DNA of 64,000 nucleotides from Bradyrhizobium iriomotense (GTDB lineage: Bacteria; Pseudomonadota; Alphaproteobacteria; Rhizobiales; Xanthobacteraceae). Numbering within the stretch: the stretch's first letter is position 1; every line of letters starts with the position of its first letter. The stretch lies in the NCBI RefSeq assembly GCF_018130765.1, contig NZ_JAFCJZ010000022.1, forward strand, positions 87,526 through 151,525, written 5' to 3'. The position numbers were made by a program, and so were the translations under genes. Positions 51,308 to 60,739 of this stretch are shown here, one piece after another. The notes beneath the pieces are model-generated. The model ran no database searches. It was not told the origin of the DNA and was given only the letters and a program-made list of their open reading frames with translations.

Positions 51308-51637
51308 TCAGGCGGTTTCGATGGCGTGGAAGACCAGCGCCGCGGAATAGACGTGCTGCAGCGACTGGATGGTGTTGAGCATGGTGCCGAGGCTGCCGGC
51401 ATCGGGCGCCTCGGCGACCACGATGAGCTTGCCGCGCACGTCGCGGGCATGGATCTCGCAGCCGGGCAGCGCCGTGATCTCGGCTTCGACCTCGGCGAGC
51501 TTCTCGGGGCGCGCCTGCACGATGATGCTGGCGATCTCGGCGCCCGGCGGCGGCACGATGCGGTCGGCGCTGAGCACGCGGCCGGTGATCAGTGCACGGC
51601 GGTTGAGTTTGGTTGTGTCGAGCGTGGTTTGGGCCAT
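51308..51637 (-). CDS. napD: NapD, NapA maturation chaperone
   Basis: A 109-residue ferredoxin-fold protein that binds the NapA Tat signal. Motifs: ITGRVLSADRIVPPPGAEIASIIVQARPEK, ALPGCEIHARDVRGKLIVVAEA. The N-terminal extension of about 15 residues is longer than in E. coli NapD. It sits between napE and napA. Confidence 0.95.
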   Translation of the reverse strand: MAQTTLDTTKLNRRALITGRVLSADRIVPPPGAEIASIIVQARPEKLAEVEAEITALPGCEIHARDVRGKLIVVAEAPDAGSLGTMLNTIQSLQHVYSAALVFHAIETA

Positions 51638-51664
51638 GATGCCTGTCTTTCGCTTGTCGAACGA

Positions 51665-51850
51665 TCAATGCGCGGAGGTCGGCGGGCCGGGAGGGCCGGC
51701 GAACATCTGGTAGATCCAGACGCCGAGCCCGTAGGAGCCGACCGTTCCGACCGCGAGGACGGGCATCACGACCGCAGTCAGGAACAGGAACGCAAAAATC
51801 TCCATGCGCTTACGGCGCACGCGCGAAGTCGTGTCGTCAGGGGCCGACAT
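51665..51850 (-). CDS. napE: NapE, small membrane protein of the nap operon
   Basis: A 61-residue protein with one long transmembrane helix region (EIFAFLFLTAVVMPVLAVGTVGSYGLGVWIYQMF) after a basic RVRRKRM stretch; ends in GPPGPPTSAH. The sequence and its place as first gene of napEDABC identify NapE. Function unresolved in any organism. Confidence 0.93.
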   Translation of the reverse strand: MSAPDDTTSRVRRKRMEIFAFLFLTAVVMPVLAVGTVGSYGLGVWIYQMFAGPPGPPTSAH

Positions 51851-51939
51851 ATTCGGTCTCTTCGGGATGGTATGGGAATCGGGACGGCATCCGGGCCGTT
51901 GCCTTGCAGCACTTTTGCTGCAATTGGGCCGCCGCGGCG

Positions 51940-51953
51940 TTGATCTGGATCAA
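51940..51953. promoter_or_regulatory. Canonical FNR/FixK box upstream of napEDABC
   Basis: TTGATCTGGATCAA is a perfect TTGAT-N4-ATCAA palindrome, centred about 96 bp before napE and 117 bp before the divergent gene at 52064. It fits oxygen-limited induction of nap through FixK2. Confidence 0.9.
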
Positions 51954-52063
51954 CTGTTCAAGTTGCGAGCATGGGTGTCGCACGACCGCATCCGCAAGTT
52001 TAGATTGTGCTTGCGCGGAGGCGATGCGAAAGTTGGGTTCCCGGATAGAGGCGACAAAGTGTG

Positions 52064-53189
52064 ATGGGGCTCACTGCCATTGATCTCGGGCTGCGCGGCG
52101 CAACGAGCGGCGTGTTCCTGCTGATCATTCTCGTGGCGCTGCTGCGGCAGGCGACCAGCCAGCAGGCTCTGCTGGGCATTGCCATGTCGGCCGGTGGCGT
52201 GTTCTACGCCATCGCCACCGCCCCGTTCTTTCCCAAATCGTCATGGTGGTGGGTGTTGCCGATCCTGTCCGCGCAGCCCGCCGTGTTCTGGCTGTGGGCG
52301 CGCGTGGCGTTCGACGATGATTTCGTGCTGAGGCGATGGCACGGCGCCCTGTGGCTGGGCGTCGTGGCGTTCGGCTTTGCGCTCACGCTGGGCTGGGCTT
52401 ACTGGCCCGCTTTGGCGGGCGCTGGCGGTCGAGGCCTGGCGCTCGTGAATCTTGCGCTGGCTCTCGCGGCCGCGGTCCAGACGGTCAAGACCTGGCGTGC
52501 CGATCTGGTCGCGCGCCGCCGCCGGCTGCGGCTGGCGATGCTGGCCATTAATGTCGGGCTCATCGTTGCAGTCGCCGGTGCCGGCTTCGCGGCCATTCCC
52601 GTCGCGGTCCCCGGCGCGCCCGGCAGTCTTACGACGGCGCTCGCCCTGTTCGTGGTGGCCATGGTGGCTGGAGTGGGGACGTTCGCCACGCAGCCAGCCC
52701 TGCCCGTCAACGACGCCACGGCGGCCATCGCATCCGGCAGCACACGCGGGACCGATCGTGCTCCCGCGGGCCGGGTCGCCGTCGATCCCCGGGTCGTCGT
52801 CGATCCCATCCTGCTGCGGCGTCTCGACCATCTGATGACGGTGGAGCGGACCTACCGGCAGGAAGGTCTTGCGATCGGGGCGCTCGCGGCACGGCTCGAC
52901 GTTCCCGAGCACCGGCTGCGCCAGGCCATCAACGAAGGGCTGGGCTATCGGAACTTCAATGCGTTCCTCAATCGCTACCGCATTGAGGATGCCAGGCTGG
53001 CGCTGTCCGATGACGCAGCGGGAGGTCCCGGTGCTGACCATCGCCATGGATGCAGGCTTCCAGTCGATCGGCCCCTTCAATCGCGCCTTCAAGGCCGAGA
53101 CCGGCGTAACCCCGACCGAATTCCGGCGCGAGGCGCTCAGCCGGCTAGATCGGGCTGACATCAGCGAGCCGCGTCGAGAAATCGGCTAG
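52064..53189 (+). pseudogene. Frameshifted membrane-anchored AraC-family regulator
   Basis: The N-terminal 220 codons encode seven or so transmembrane helices. An AraC domain begins near VERTYRQEGLAIGALAARLDVPEHRLRQAINEGLGYRNFNAFLNRYRIEDARLALSD. After this (about 53010) the frame leaves the family. The +1 frame carries the missing second half: REVPVLTIAMDAGFQSIGPF, then NRAFKAETGVTPTEFRREAL, to the stop at 53189. One lost base, or two gained, explains it. As it stands the product ends in 40 unrelated residues (to 53158) and lacks the second helix-turn-helix. It is 100 bp before an acyltransferase gene that it may have regulated. Confidence 0.85.
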
Positions 53190-53274
53190 CCGATTTTTGG
53201 ATCCGGCAAGAGGGCCGCGCCCCGATTGGGCAGACTGTCCGGCAGAAACCTCTCGCCACCCGGAATGAGTCTCC

Positions 53275-54504
53275 ATGTCTCCTTCGACCGCAGCCGCCCC
53301 CGCATCGGAACGGCTCCACGCTCTCGACGCGCTCAGGGGCGGCGCCCTGCTGCTTGGCATCGTCCTGCACGCGGCAATGTCGTTCGTGCCTGCCACACCC
53401 CGGTTCTGGTTCATCCAGGACACCCATCCAAGCCTGCTCCTGGGCCTGCTGACCTTCACCATCCACGTCTTCCGGATGACGACCTTCTTCCTGATGGCGG
53501 GTTTCTTCGCCCGCATGAGCTTTCATCGCCGGGGCACCCAGGCCTTCGTCCGGGACAGGCTCCAGAGGATCGGGCTGCCGCTCGTTGTCGGTTGGCCGAT
53601 CCTGTTCACGCCGATGAGCCTCATCGCGATCTGGGCGTCTCATTTCCCGAATGGCGGCTGGTCCCGCAGCTGGCCGCCGGTGCTGCCGAATTTCCCCCTG
53701 ACCCATCTCTGGTTCATCTATGTGCTGCTCGAGCTCTATGTCGCCATGCTGCTGCTGCGCGGCGGGTTTGTCTGGCTCGATGCATCAGGAACTTGGCGAG
53801 CGGTGATCGATCGCCTCTTCGCAGGGATCATGAGAAGTCCGCTGGCCGCCCTTGTTCTGGCGATCCCGATCGGCATCGCTTTCTGTCTCGACCAACGCTG
53901 GATCAATGTGATGGGGGTGAGGACGCCGGATCAATCGCTCATCACCAACGCGCAGGCCTGGATCGGCTTCGGCACCGCCTTCGCCGTCGGCTGGCTGATG
54001 CATCGGCAGATCGACCTGCTGCGCCTGATCGAGCGGCGATGGCTGCCGCACCTCCTGCTCGCACTCGTCCTGATCCTGATCAGCTTCGTGCTCTCTGGTG
54101 TGATGTTGTCCGCGCCGGGGGCACCGAAATTGCCGGTCAGTTTCGCCACACTCAGGCTTGTCTCAGCGATCCTCTACGCACCGGCAATATGGATTGCGAC
54201 CTTTGCGGTCATGGGTCTCGCGCTCCGTTTCATGTCGGGCTTCAGCCCGACCTGGCGCTACCTCGCCGATGCGTCCTACTGGCTCTATCTGATCCACTTG
54301 CCAATCGTGATGGCGCTCCAGGTCGCGCTGTCGCAACTCGACTGGCCCGGGCCGGTTAAGTTCGCTGTCATTCTCACCGTCGCGATTCCGCCGATGCTGG
54401 CGAGCTATCATCTCTTTGTACGCTTCACCTTCATTGGCGCGGTGCTGAATGGCCGCCGCGCCGAAAAGCGTGATCTCCCGCATGGCGGAATTGCGACCGC
54501 GTAG
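53275..54504 (+). CDS. Acyltransferase-3/OpgC-like membrane protein
   Basis: A 409-residue polytopic protein of the acyltransferase-3 family (about ten helices). It opens with LHALDALRGGALLLGIVLHAA (the R-x-L-D-x-LRG signature and conserved His), then MTTFFLMAGFFARM and ends with a DASYWLYLIHLPIVM motif. This is close to MdoC/OpgC glucan succinyltransferases, so modification of periplasmic glucans or surface sugars is likely. The frameshifted AraC regulator precedes it. Confidence 0.88.
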   Translation: MSPSTAAAPASERLHALDALRGGALLLGIVLHAAMSFVPATPRFWFIQDTHPSLLLGLLTFTIHVFRMTTFFLMAGFFARMSFHRRGTQAFVRDRLQRIGLPLVVGWPILFTPMSLIAIWASHFPNGGWSRSWPPVLPNFPLTHLWFIYVLLELYVAMLLLRGGFVWLDASGTWRAVIDRLFAGIMRSPLAALVLAIPIGIAFCLDQRWINVMGVRTPDQSLITNAQAWIGFGTAFAVGWLMHRQIDLLRLIERRWLPHLLLALVLILISFVLSGVMLSAPGAPKLPVSFATLRLVSAILYAPAIWIATFAVMGLALRFMSGFSPTWRYLADASYWLYLIHLPIVMALQVALSQLDWPGPVKFAVILTVAIPPMLASYHLFVRFTFIGAVLNGRRAEKRDLPHGGIATA

Positions 54505-54560
54505 ACAGCGCGGCCTCACCCCTTAAGATGACCTCAACAACAATAAGAGGGAGAGGCGTC

Positions 54561-55766
54561 ATGAAGTTCGGCATCTTCTACGAGCTGCAACTGCCGCGGC
54601 CCTGGGGGACCGGCGACGAGCTCGCCCTCTACCAGAACGCGCTCTCGCAGATGGAACTCGCCGACGGGCTCGGCTACGACCACGCCTGGGTGGTCGAGCA
54701 CCATTTTCTCGAGGAATATTCCCACTCTCCCTCGCCGGAATCCTTCCTCGCCGCCGCGAGCCAGCGCACCAAGAACATCCGCCTCGGCCACGGCATCCTC
54801 CAGCTCACCACCAATCACCCGGCGCGCGTCGCCGAACGTGTCGCGGTGCTCGATCTGCTCAGCAACGGCCGCTGCGAATTCGGCATGGGCGAGAGCGCGT
54901 CCATCACTGAGCTCACGCCGTTCGGCCGCGACATGGAGACCAAGAAGGAGGTGTTCGAGGAGGCCGTCGCCGCGATCTTCCCGATGTTCAGGGATGCTGG
55001 CTCCGAGCACCACGGCAAGTATTTCGACATCCCCTTGCGCAACGTCGTGCCCAAGCCCGTGCAGAAGCCGCATCCGCCTTTGTGGATGGCCTGCTCGCAG
55101 CTGCCGACCATCGAGCGCGCCGGCCGTCATGGTTTTGGTGCGCTCGGCTTCCAGTTCGTCAGCGCCGATGCCGCGCACGCCTGGGTGCACGCCTATTACA
55201 ACGCCATGACCAAGCGGCTGCACAAATTAGCCGACTACGAGATCAATCCGAACATGGCGCTGGTCTCGTTCTTCATGTGCGCGAAGACGGATGAAGAGGC
55301 GCGGGCCCGCGCCGACGGCGCCACCTTCTTCCAGTTCGCGCTGCGCTTCTATGGCGCTTCGCAGAACCGCCAGCGTCCCGCGCCCTACACCGTGAACATG
55401 TGGGACGAGTACAACAAGTGGAAGCGCGACAACCCGGAAGCGCAGGAGGCCGCGCTGCGCGGCGGCCTGATCGGCTCGCCCGAGACGATCCGAAAGAAAC
55501 TGAAGCGCTTCCAGTCTTCGCATATCGATCAGGTGATTCTGCTCAACCAGGCCGGCAAGAACAGCCACGAGCACATCTGCGAATCGCTCGAGCTGTTCGG
55601 CCGCGAGGTGATGCCGGAGTTCCAGAATGATCCGGCGCAGGCGGCGTGGAAGAGGAGCGTGATGAACGGCGAAATCAAGCTGGAAGAGATCGACGCCGAG
55701 GCTTTTACGGATCGCTACGGCAAGCTCGCGATCAATGTCGTCCCAGTGAAAGCGGCGGCGGAATAG
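54561..55766 (+). CDS. LLM-class flavin-dependent monooxygenase
   Basis: A 401-residue luciferase-like oxidoreductase (bacterial luciferase alpha type, FMNH2 dependent). It starts MKFGIFYELQLPRPW, then has DHAWVVEHHFLEEYSHSPSPESFLAAASQRTKNIRLGHGI and VAERVAVLDLLSNGRCEFGMGES. The ATG at 54561 has AGAGGGAGAGG upstream. Substrate not predictable. It stands alone. Confidence 0.92.
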   Translation: MKFGIFYELQLPRPWGTGDELALYQNALSQMELADGLGYDHAWVVEHHFLEEYSHSPSPESFLAAASQRTKNIRLGHGILQLTTNHPARVAERVAVLDLLSNGRCEFGMGESASITELTPFGRDMETKKEVFEEAVAAIFPMFRDAGSEHHGKYFDIPLRNVVPKPVQKPHPPLWMACSQLPTIERAGRHGFGALGFQFVSADAAHAWVHAYYNAMTKRLHKLADYEINPNMALVSFFMCAKTDEEARARADGATFFQFALRFYGASQNRQRPAPYTVNMWDEYNKWKRDNPEAQEAALRGGLIGSPETIRKKLKRFQSSHIDQVILLNQAGKNSHEHICESLELFGREVMPEFQNDPAQAAWKRSVMNGEIKLEEIDAEAFTDRYGKLAINVVPVKAAAE

Positions 55767-55980
55767 GCCGTCCGTTAAGTCATGCTGCTGACGCAATCTC
55801 TGTCTTAGTCATAACAACGTAAAACACTGCGTGGGAACCACTCTGGTTCGCACATCGGTTCCATTGCCAAGGGGTTGGCGCGAACCCGCAAAAACACGGT
55901 GCAAGCTTCATGAACGCGTCCGCGTTCGCTTGCGCTGTTTGCGGGGTCGGGAACCGACGATCTAAAAAATCACAGGAGTT

Positions 55981-56475
55981 ATGATGCTGTTCCGCTCGAG
56001 CGCCGCACTTTGCGGCGCCCTGGTTGCGCTTGCCGTTTCTGTTACCGTTGCTCGAAGTGAATCGCGTGGAGATCACGCAAACGCCGTCGTCGATGCCGCC
56101 TCCGGGGATGCGGTCGTTGGCGCTGCATCGATGTACAATCCGTTCAAACCCGGCAAGGAGGAGGGCGGTCCGAGCACAGCCTCCGGCGAGCGTTATGATC
56201 CCTCCGTCTGGGCGGCTGCCATCAAGACGAGTTTGCGCCGGAAATTTGGTGGGGTCCAATTCGGTGTGAGGCCAAAGTACGCGCTCGTCGAAGCCTTCGG
56301 CAAGAAGGTCATCGTCAAGATCAATGACGTGGGACCACTCAGGCCCGGCCGCATCATCGACTTCAACGAGCGCACGATGCGCCATTTCGATCCAAGCCTG
56401 GAGCTCGGGGTCATCGAGGACGTAAAAGTCAGCCCGCTGTCAGGGGACGATTGGACACCGGGGCCGGTGGGCTGA
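55981..56475 (+). CDS. RlpA-like double-psi beta-barrel secreted protein
   Basis: A 164-residue protein with signal peptide (residues 1-26, ending near ARSES). It contains the double-psi barrel GAASMYNPF...GPSTASGERYDPSVWAAAIKTSLR and KKVIVKINDVGPLRPGRIIDFNERTMR, as in RlpA septal-ring lytic transglycosylases. The catalytic Asp of RlpA corresponds to NDVGP; the SPOR domain is absent. An AGGAG site precedes two tandem ATGs. Possible peptidoglycan-acting enzyme or degenerate relative. Confidence 0.82.
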   Translation: MMLFRSSAALCGALVALAVSVTVARSESRGDHANAVVDAASGDAVVGAASMYNPFKPGKEEGGPSTASGERYDPSVWAAAIKTSLRRKFGGVQFGVRPKYALVEAFGKKVIVKINDVGPLRPGRIIDFNERTMRHFDPSLELGVIEDVKVSPLSGDDWTPGPVG

Positions 56476-56556
56476 ACATCCGTGCGGAGGAGGTCGTGTA
56501 CGTCTCGGGCCAATTGCTTGCCCGCACGATCGTGTCACGGACTGACGCGCTCGCCT

Positions 56557-56718
56557 CTAGCTTCTGCCGTACTGGACTTGATCGTAGGACTGCAGGATCC
56601 GGACAAAATCAGCCATGCTGGATTGATCCCGGTTTTCGGCAAGAGCCACGACCTCAGTATTGGATATGGACTGGCTCCCTTGCCAGAACCGCATCAGGAG
56701 ATCGGTGATGTTTCTCAT
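56557..56718 (-). CDS. Possible small protein of unknown function
   Basis: A 53-residue frame (MRNITDLLMRFWQGSQSISNTEVVALAENRDQ...) with GAGAG upstream of the ATG at 56718. The composition is protein-like, with a likely helix at each end, and differs from the noise of GC-rich frames. No family recognised, and the neighbouring DNA has no other genes, so it could also be chance. Confidence 0.35.
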   Translation of the reverse strand: MRNITDLLMRFWQGSQSISNTEVVALAENRDQSSMADFVRILQSYDQVQYGRS

Positions 56719-56780
56719 GGCGTACTCTCTGCAGTTAGCAGTGGCAGTGGACACCAATTGACCGGCAACGCGCCGCTAAA

Positions 56781-56846
56781 GCATGATCCGGACCCGAAGG
56801 GCCGCGTTAGCGCAAAGTGCGAAGCGGTTTTCCGGAAAGATCATGC
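56781..56846. repeat. Palindromic repeat, family E copy 2
   Basis: GCATGATC (56781-56788) and GATCATGC (56839-56846) are inverted arms, with inner CCGGA and TCCGG. The middle (GGGCCGCGTTAGCGCAAAGTGC) differs from copy 1 at 36787-36834. Confidence 0.8.
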
Positions 56847-57137
56847 GTAAACAGCAATCTTAAGGTCGAGAAAGACCGGCGGGCGTTACGCCGCCGACCT
56901 TGCTCCGCAACTGCCGGCTCGCAAGACCGGTTCCGTTGCCTTTCACTCTGGGCTTATTGGTAGCATCAGGCACTCGCTTGGCGCCATTGCGCAGGGGTAT
57001 GAAGGGGGCATACCTAGGTAGGCTCGGACTGGTGAACCGGAATCAGTCGACTAGGTGTCGGATTCCGTTGATGGCCCGTCGCCGACCTGCCAAGCGCCTC
57101 GTGTCGACGATCGCTTGTGAGCCGAAGCGGATCTTAC
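56847..57137. other. Intergenic stretch without recognisable gene
   Basis: About 290 bases between repeat E copy 2 and the thioesterase stop. Frames on both strands show no ribosome site or protein-like composition. It may be decayed DNA. Confidence 0.4.
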
Positions 57138-57971
57138 CTATGCGAACAGCGCAAGCGTCTGTCGCCCGACAAGGATCGGTTCGCCAGTCGAATTCCAGAT
57201 TGTCACCGATTCGGTCGTATAGCCGTTGCGCGCACTTTCGGCGGAAGTGCGCAGAAGCCACCAACCGTTTTCCGTGGTCGGCTGCTCGGACAGGTAGTGG
57301 ACAGCCCATGTCATGGTGCTCAACGGAGGCATCTCACTGACCCGCGCCATCATTGCGGGAGCGGCGGCGTCGGCTATTGCCGTCAGCATGGGTAAAGTTA
57401 CGTTCTTTGCGTCGTCGCGAAGCCTATACCATAGCAACGTGGTTGGATCTTCAGCCTCGCTGTAGGGCATGCTTCCACCAGCGAAGCCGGCATCAAAGTG
57501 CTGCGCAAATGTGGGCTTGCGCGGAAACGGCGGACAAAGGTCGGGGCGGGCGACGGCGGGCGCTGTTATGCCCTGGAATGAATGGGCCGAATGACGCCCT
57601 TGCGCGAAACACAATGTTGCGCGCGTCGCGAGGCCGCTGTCGCCTGACAGATCGGTAGAAACGAATGCTGTGGATTTTCCCTTACGCAACAATTCTGCGC
57701 GAATTCTGACGACTCCGGAAGGAGGAGCCATCAGCGCGAATTGGGCCGACCGCAGTGGCGGAAGGTCGGTGAACTCGCGCGCTGCCGCTTCGAGACAAAG
57801 AGCCGCGGTAAGGCCGCCGAATAGCGTGCGTCCCTGGCGCCAATCTTCTCCAGGGCATACGGTCCATACGCCTTCGTGTCTCTCCATCGCGCTCGTCAGC
57901 ACAGAATAGCTGGTCGATCTGCGCTCCGCGCTGGCGCCGGCAGTGACGAGCGGTTGCGTGGCGCGGGTCAT
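57138..57971 (-). CDS. Acyl-CoA thioesterase-like protein (TesB/hot-dog fold)
   Basis: A 277-residue protein with two tandem hot-dog domains. The N-terminal domain has RQGRTLFGGLTAALCLEAAARE and PLRSAQFALMAPPSGVVRI; the C-terminal domain has MPPLSTMTWAVHYLSEQPT and NGYTTESVTIWNSTGEPILVGRQTLALF. This is the arrangement of TesB-type thioesterases. Start overlaps the stop of the upstream methyltransferase by ATGA, so the two are translated together. Base composition looks less GC-rich than most of the window. Confidence 0.85.
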   Translation of the reverse strand: MTRATQPLVTAGASAERRSTSYSVLTSAMERHEGVWTVCPGEDWRQGRTLFGGLTAALCLEAAAREFTDLPPLRSAQFALMAPPSGVVRIRAELLRKGKSTAFVSTDLSGDSGLATRATLCFAQGRHSAHSFQGITAPAVARPDLCPPFPRKPTFAQHFDAGFAGGSMPYSEAEDPTTLLWYRLRDDAKNVTLPMLTAIADAAAPAMMARVSEMPPLSTMTWAVHYLSEQPTTENGWWLLRTSAESARNGYTTESVTIWNSTGEPILVGRQTLALFA

Positions 57972-58789
57972 GGCTTTGTACCCCAGGCTTGCACCAGCAG
58001 ACGTTCGACGATCAGGGTATCGGGATCGGATAGGTGCTCGATCAATGCTTGCCTGTGGGCGGCGAACTCGCGTGCGCTAAAATGCCCGAGCGTCAGTATT
58101 TTTGTGTGTAGGGCCTCAAGCATCGCGAGCGCATCCATCCTCCGGGGGTCGCCGCGTTCAGTGATCGCGGCATGCACCTTCGTCGAGATGTTCTGGACAC
58201 CGGCGTCGCGCAAGAGCCTTGGTAGCGATCGTCCGGTCGAGATCGTGCCACCGTTGGCCTCAAACGCTTCGCGGTATGCATTGGAGAGCGCGGTCCATGA
58301 GGGATGCTCGGGGTAGCAAGCATACGAAATGCGGTCGTAGTCCTGTAATGCGATCGTTCCGCCCGGCTTGAGCAAAGCAAGCATCTGGTCGATGATCGCC
58401 TTCTGGTTCGCAACCGGCACGTTAATCAGAAGCAGCCGTTCGTGAACTAGATCGAACGACGCCGGCTCCAGTTCGACAGTGAGTGCATCGCCCAGCACCA
58501 TGCGCACGTTACGGAGGCCGCGCCGCGCGATCACCGATCGTCCGATATCCAAGAACCGCTTGTCGCGCTCGATGCCGACGACGGCGCCTGAATCTCCGAC
58601 CCGCTGTGCCAGCAGATCAAGAATGCCGATCGGGCCGCAGCCGATGTCGGCGGCCTTCCAGCCCGGCTGCACGCCAATATTGTCGAGCAACCATGTGGCC
58701 TCAGGTGCAATCGCACGAGCCTGGCTTTCCAGGCGCTCGACTTCTTGGGAATTGCCGTCGAACACATAAGTCGCTGATTGAATTGTCAT
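57968..58789 (-). CDS. Class I SAM-dependent methyltransferase
   Basis: A 273-residue methyltransferase. Motif I is KAADIGCGPIGILDLLAQRVG, followed by VVGIERDKRFLD (acidic motif II), GDALTVELEPASFDLVHERLLL (post-motif) and LKPGGTIALQDYD. It is closest by pattern to UbiE/Coq5-like small-molecule methyltransferases. The gene overlaps the thioesterase by 4 bases and is divergent from the TPR regulator at 58939. Substrate unknown. Confidence 0.88.
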   Translation of the reverse strand: MTIQSATYVFDGNSQEVERLESQARAIAPEATWLLDNIGVQPGWKAADIGCGPIGILDLLAQRVGDSGAVVGIERDKRFLDIGRSVIARRGLRNVRMVLGDALTVELEPASFDLVHERLLLINVPVANQKAIIDQMLALLKPGGTIALQDYDRISYACYPEHPSWTALSNAYREAFEANGGTISTGRSLPRLLRDAGVQNISTKVHAAITERGDPRRMDALAMLEALHTKILTLGHFSAREFAAHRQALIEHLSDPDTLIVERLLVQAWGTKP

Positions 58790-58938
58790 TTCTGGCCCCG
58801 TCGAGACCTGCCGAAAGGTCTGCTTCCTTCGCGAGAGTGGCTCAGCGCCGAGCCGTTCGCTTGAGGACGGTCTTTGGCTTTCCTTGGCATTTTCTGAGGG
58901 GCGACTATGTTGAGCCAGAGCCGCTGAGGGTTAGCCCG

Positions 58939-60486
58939 TTGCTCTATGTCTTTGATGATTGCACGGTCGACGCCTCCCGTAGGGAGGTGCGCCGAGCCGA
59001 CAAGCAGATCGCCGTAGAACCGAAGGTCCTTGACCTGGTGCTCTACCTGCTTGCGAACCGCGACCGGTTGGTATCGAAAGATGAACTGGTGTCTGCGGTG
59101 TGGAATGGCCGCATCGTATCCGATTCTGCGATATCCGCGTGCATTCACTCTGCCCGAGTCGCGCTCGGAGACGCGGGCGCTGGCCAGAGGCTCATCAAGA
59201 CTTTTCCGCGCAAGGGTCTTCGCTTCATCGGAAACGTGAGGAGTACACCTTCACCATCGATCCAGCCAACGAGCGTTGCTAACTCAACTGTGTTGGCACT
59301 TCCAGACAGGCCTTCAGTCGCTGTCCTCCCATTTGTAGCCGATCCAGACCAGAGTTACTTCGCAGATGGCGTGGTTGATGAGATAATTCTGGCCCTGTCG
59401 CGCATGCGCTGGTTGTTCGTGATCGCACGCAATTCAAGCTTCACTTACAGGGATCGGGCGGTCGATGTCAGGCAGATCGGTCGGGAGCTTGGTGTCCGCT
59501 ATGTCATCGAAGGTAGCTTACGCAAGTCCGGTAACCGCGTGCGTATGACTGCACAGCTAATTGACGCGGAATCGCGGCTGACGCTCGCCGGGCACCGCTG
59601 CGACGGTGTCCTCGGGGACATCTTCGAGCTTCAAGACACGATTGTCTCGGAGATGATCGCGGTCATTGCACCCAAACTCGAGGCAAACGAAATCAATCGG
59701 ACCAGGCGCAAGCCAACAGAAAATCTCGATGCCTACGACCTCTATTTGCGAGGACTGGAAAGCTACTATCTCTGGACCCAGCCAGCGCACGAAATGGCGC
59801 TGTCATTTTTCAAGCAGGCATTTGCGCTTGATGACAATTTTGCTGCTGCGTGCGGCATGGCCGCGCGTTGCTATACGAGCCGGAAGGTGAACGGCTGGAT
59901 GGTAGACCGGGAAGCCGAGGTATCAGAGGCTCGGCGTCTCTCGAGGCAAGCGGTAGCGCTCGGGGGTGACGATCCTGTCGCATTGACCGCTGCTGGCTTT
60001 ACCAATGCGCACGTCCTTGGTGAGATGGCCGCCGGCAGAACCCTCGTCGGGCGAGCGCTGCGGCTCAATCCGAACTATTCAGTTGCCTGGTATTGCGCCG
60101 GTTGGATCGACGTCTGGCTCGAAGACGCGGCGAGCGCGCTTGATAAATTCGGCTATGCCATACGCTATAGCCCCATCGATCCGATGATGTTCAACTTTCA
60201 CGCGGGGATAGCGTCGGCTCATTTCGTTGCCGGGCGCCTCGACGATGCGCGCCTCTACGCGTTGAAAGCGATCGACGGGCGGCCCGCTTTCGTGACCGCC
60301 CTTCAGATTGCGGCGGCGACCTGTGCGCTGGGGGGACGACTGGCAGAGGCTCGCGAGCATGCCGCAGCGCTGCGGGGAATCAATGGTGACCTTCGCGTCG
60401 GAAGCGCCGCGGATCGCTTCAGCCTCCACCCAAATACATTGATCAAGCTCATGGAAGGTCTGCGGCTTGCGGGCATGCCGGAGTGA
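58939..60486 (+). CDS. Winged-helix (OmpR/CadC-type) regulator with FlgO-like and TPR domains
   Basis: A 515-residue cytosolic regulator. Residues 1-100 form an OmpR-type winged helix (VFDDCTVDASRREVRRADKQ; KFV-like LIKTFPRKGLRFIGNV). Next, about 125-270 is a TolB/FlgO-like domain (PSVAVLPFVADPDQSYFADGVVDEI; LGVRYVIEGSLRKSGNRVR), and the rest contains TPR repeats. No transmembrane helix is seen, unlike CadC. I chose a TTG start at 58939 with GAGGG 8 nt upstream; no in-frame ATG exists nearby. It is divergent from the methyltransferase/thioesterase pair, a plausible target. Confidence 0.85.
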   Translation: MLYVFDDCTVDASRREVRRADKQIAVEPKVLDLVLYLLANRDRLVSKDELVSAVWNGRIVSDSAISACIHSARVALGDAGAGQRLIKTFPRKGLRFIGNVRSTPSPSIQPTSVANSTVLALPDRPSVAVLPFVADPDQSYFADGVVDEIILALSRMRWLFVIARNSSFTYRDRAVDVRQIGRELGVRYVIEGSLRKSGNRVRMTAQLIDAESRLTLAGHRCDGVLGDIFELQDTIVSEMIAVIAPKLEANEINRTRRKPTENLDAYDLYLRGLESYYLWTQPAHEMALSFFKQAFALDDNFAAACGMAARCYTSRKVNGWMVDREAEVSEARRLSRQAVALGGDDPVALTAAGFTNAHVLGEMAAGRTLVGRALRLNPNYSVAWYCAGWIDVWLEDAASALDKFGYAIRYSPIDPMMFNFHAGIASAHFVAGRLDDARLYALKAIDGRPAFVTALQIAAATCALGGRLAEAREHAAALRGINGDLRVGSAADRFSLHPNTLIKLMEGLRLAGMPE

Positions 60487-60739
60487 TTGCTCGTTGGAAC
60501 TTGGCGACTGTGCCGGTCGAATGTATCGACGGCAATGTGCGCAATAGACCCCGTGGCCGACCTGTCCGGCGCGTCTAGCCGCGGACCGTTCGCGGCCTCA
60601 AAGCGGCGTCGAGCTGGACGTCGTTGCGTTTCCCCAGAGCGTGATTGCGGCCTATGTCCGCAGACACAGGCCCCTCTGCCTTCCGCGGACGTCACCTTGC
60701 TGCTATCCTCCCGCAAAACAACGGCTTGCGGAGGAAAGG

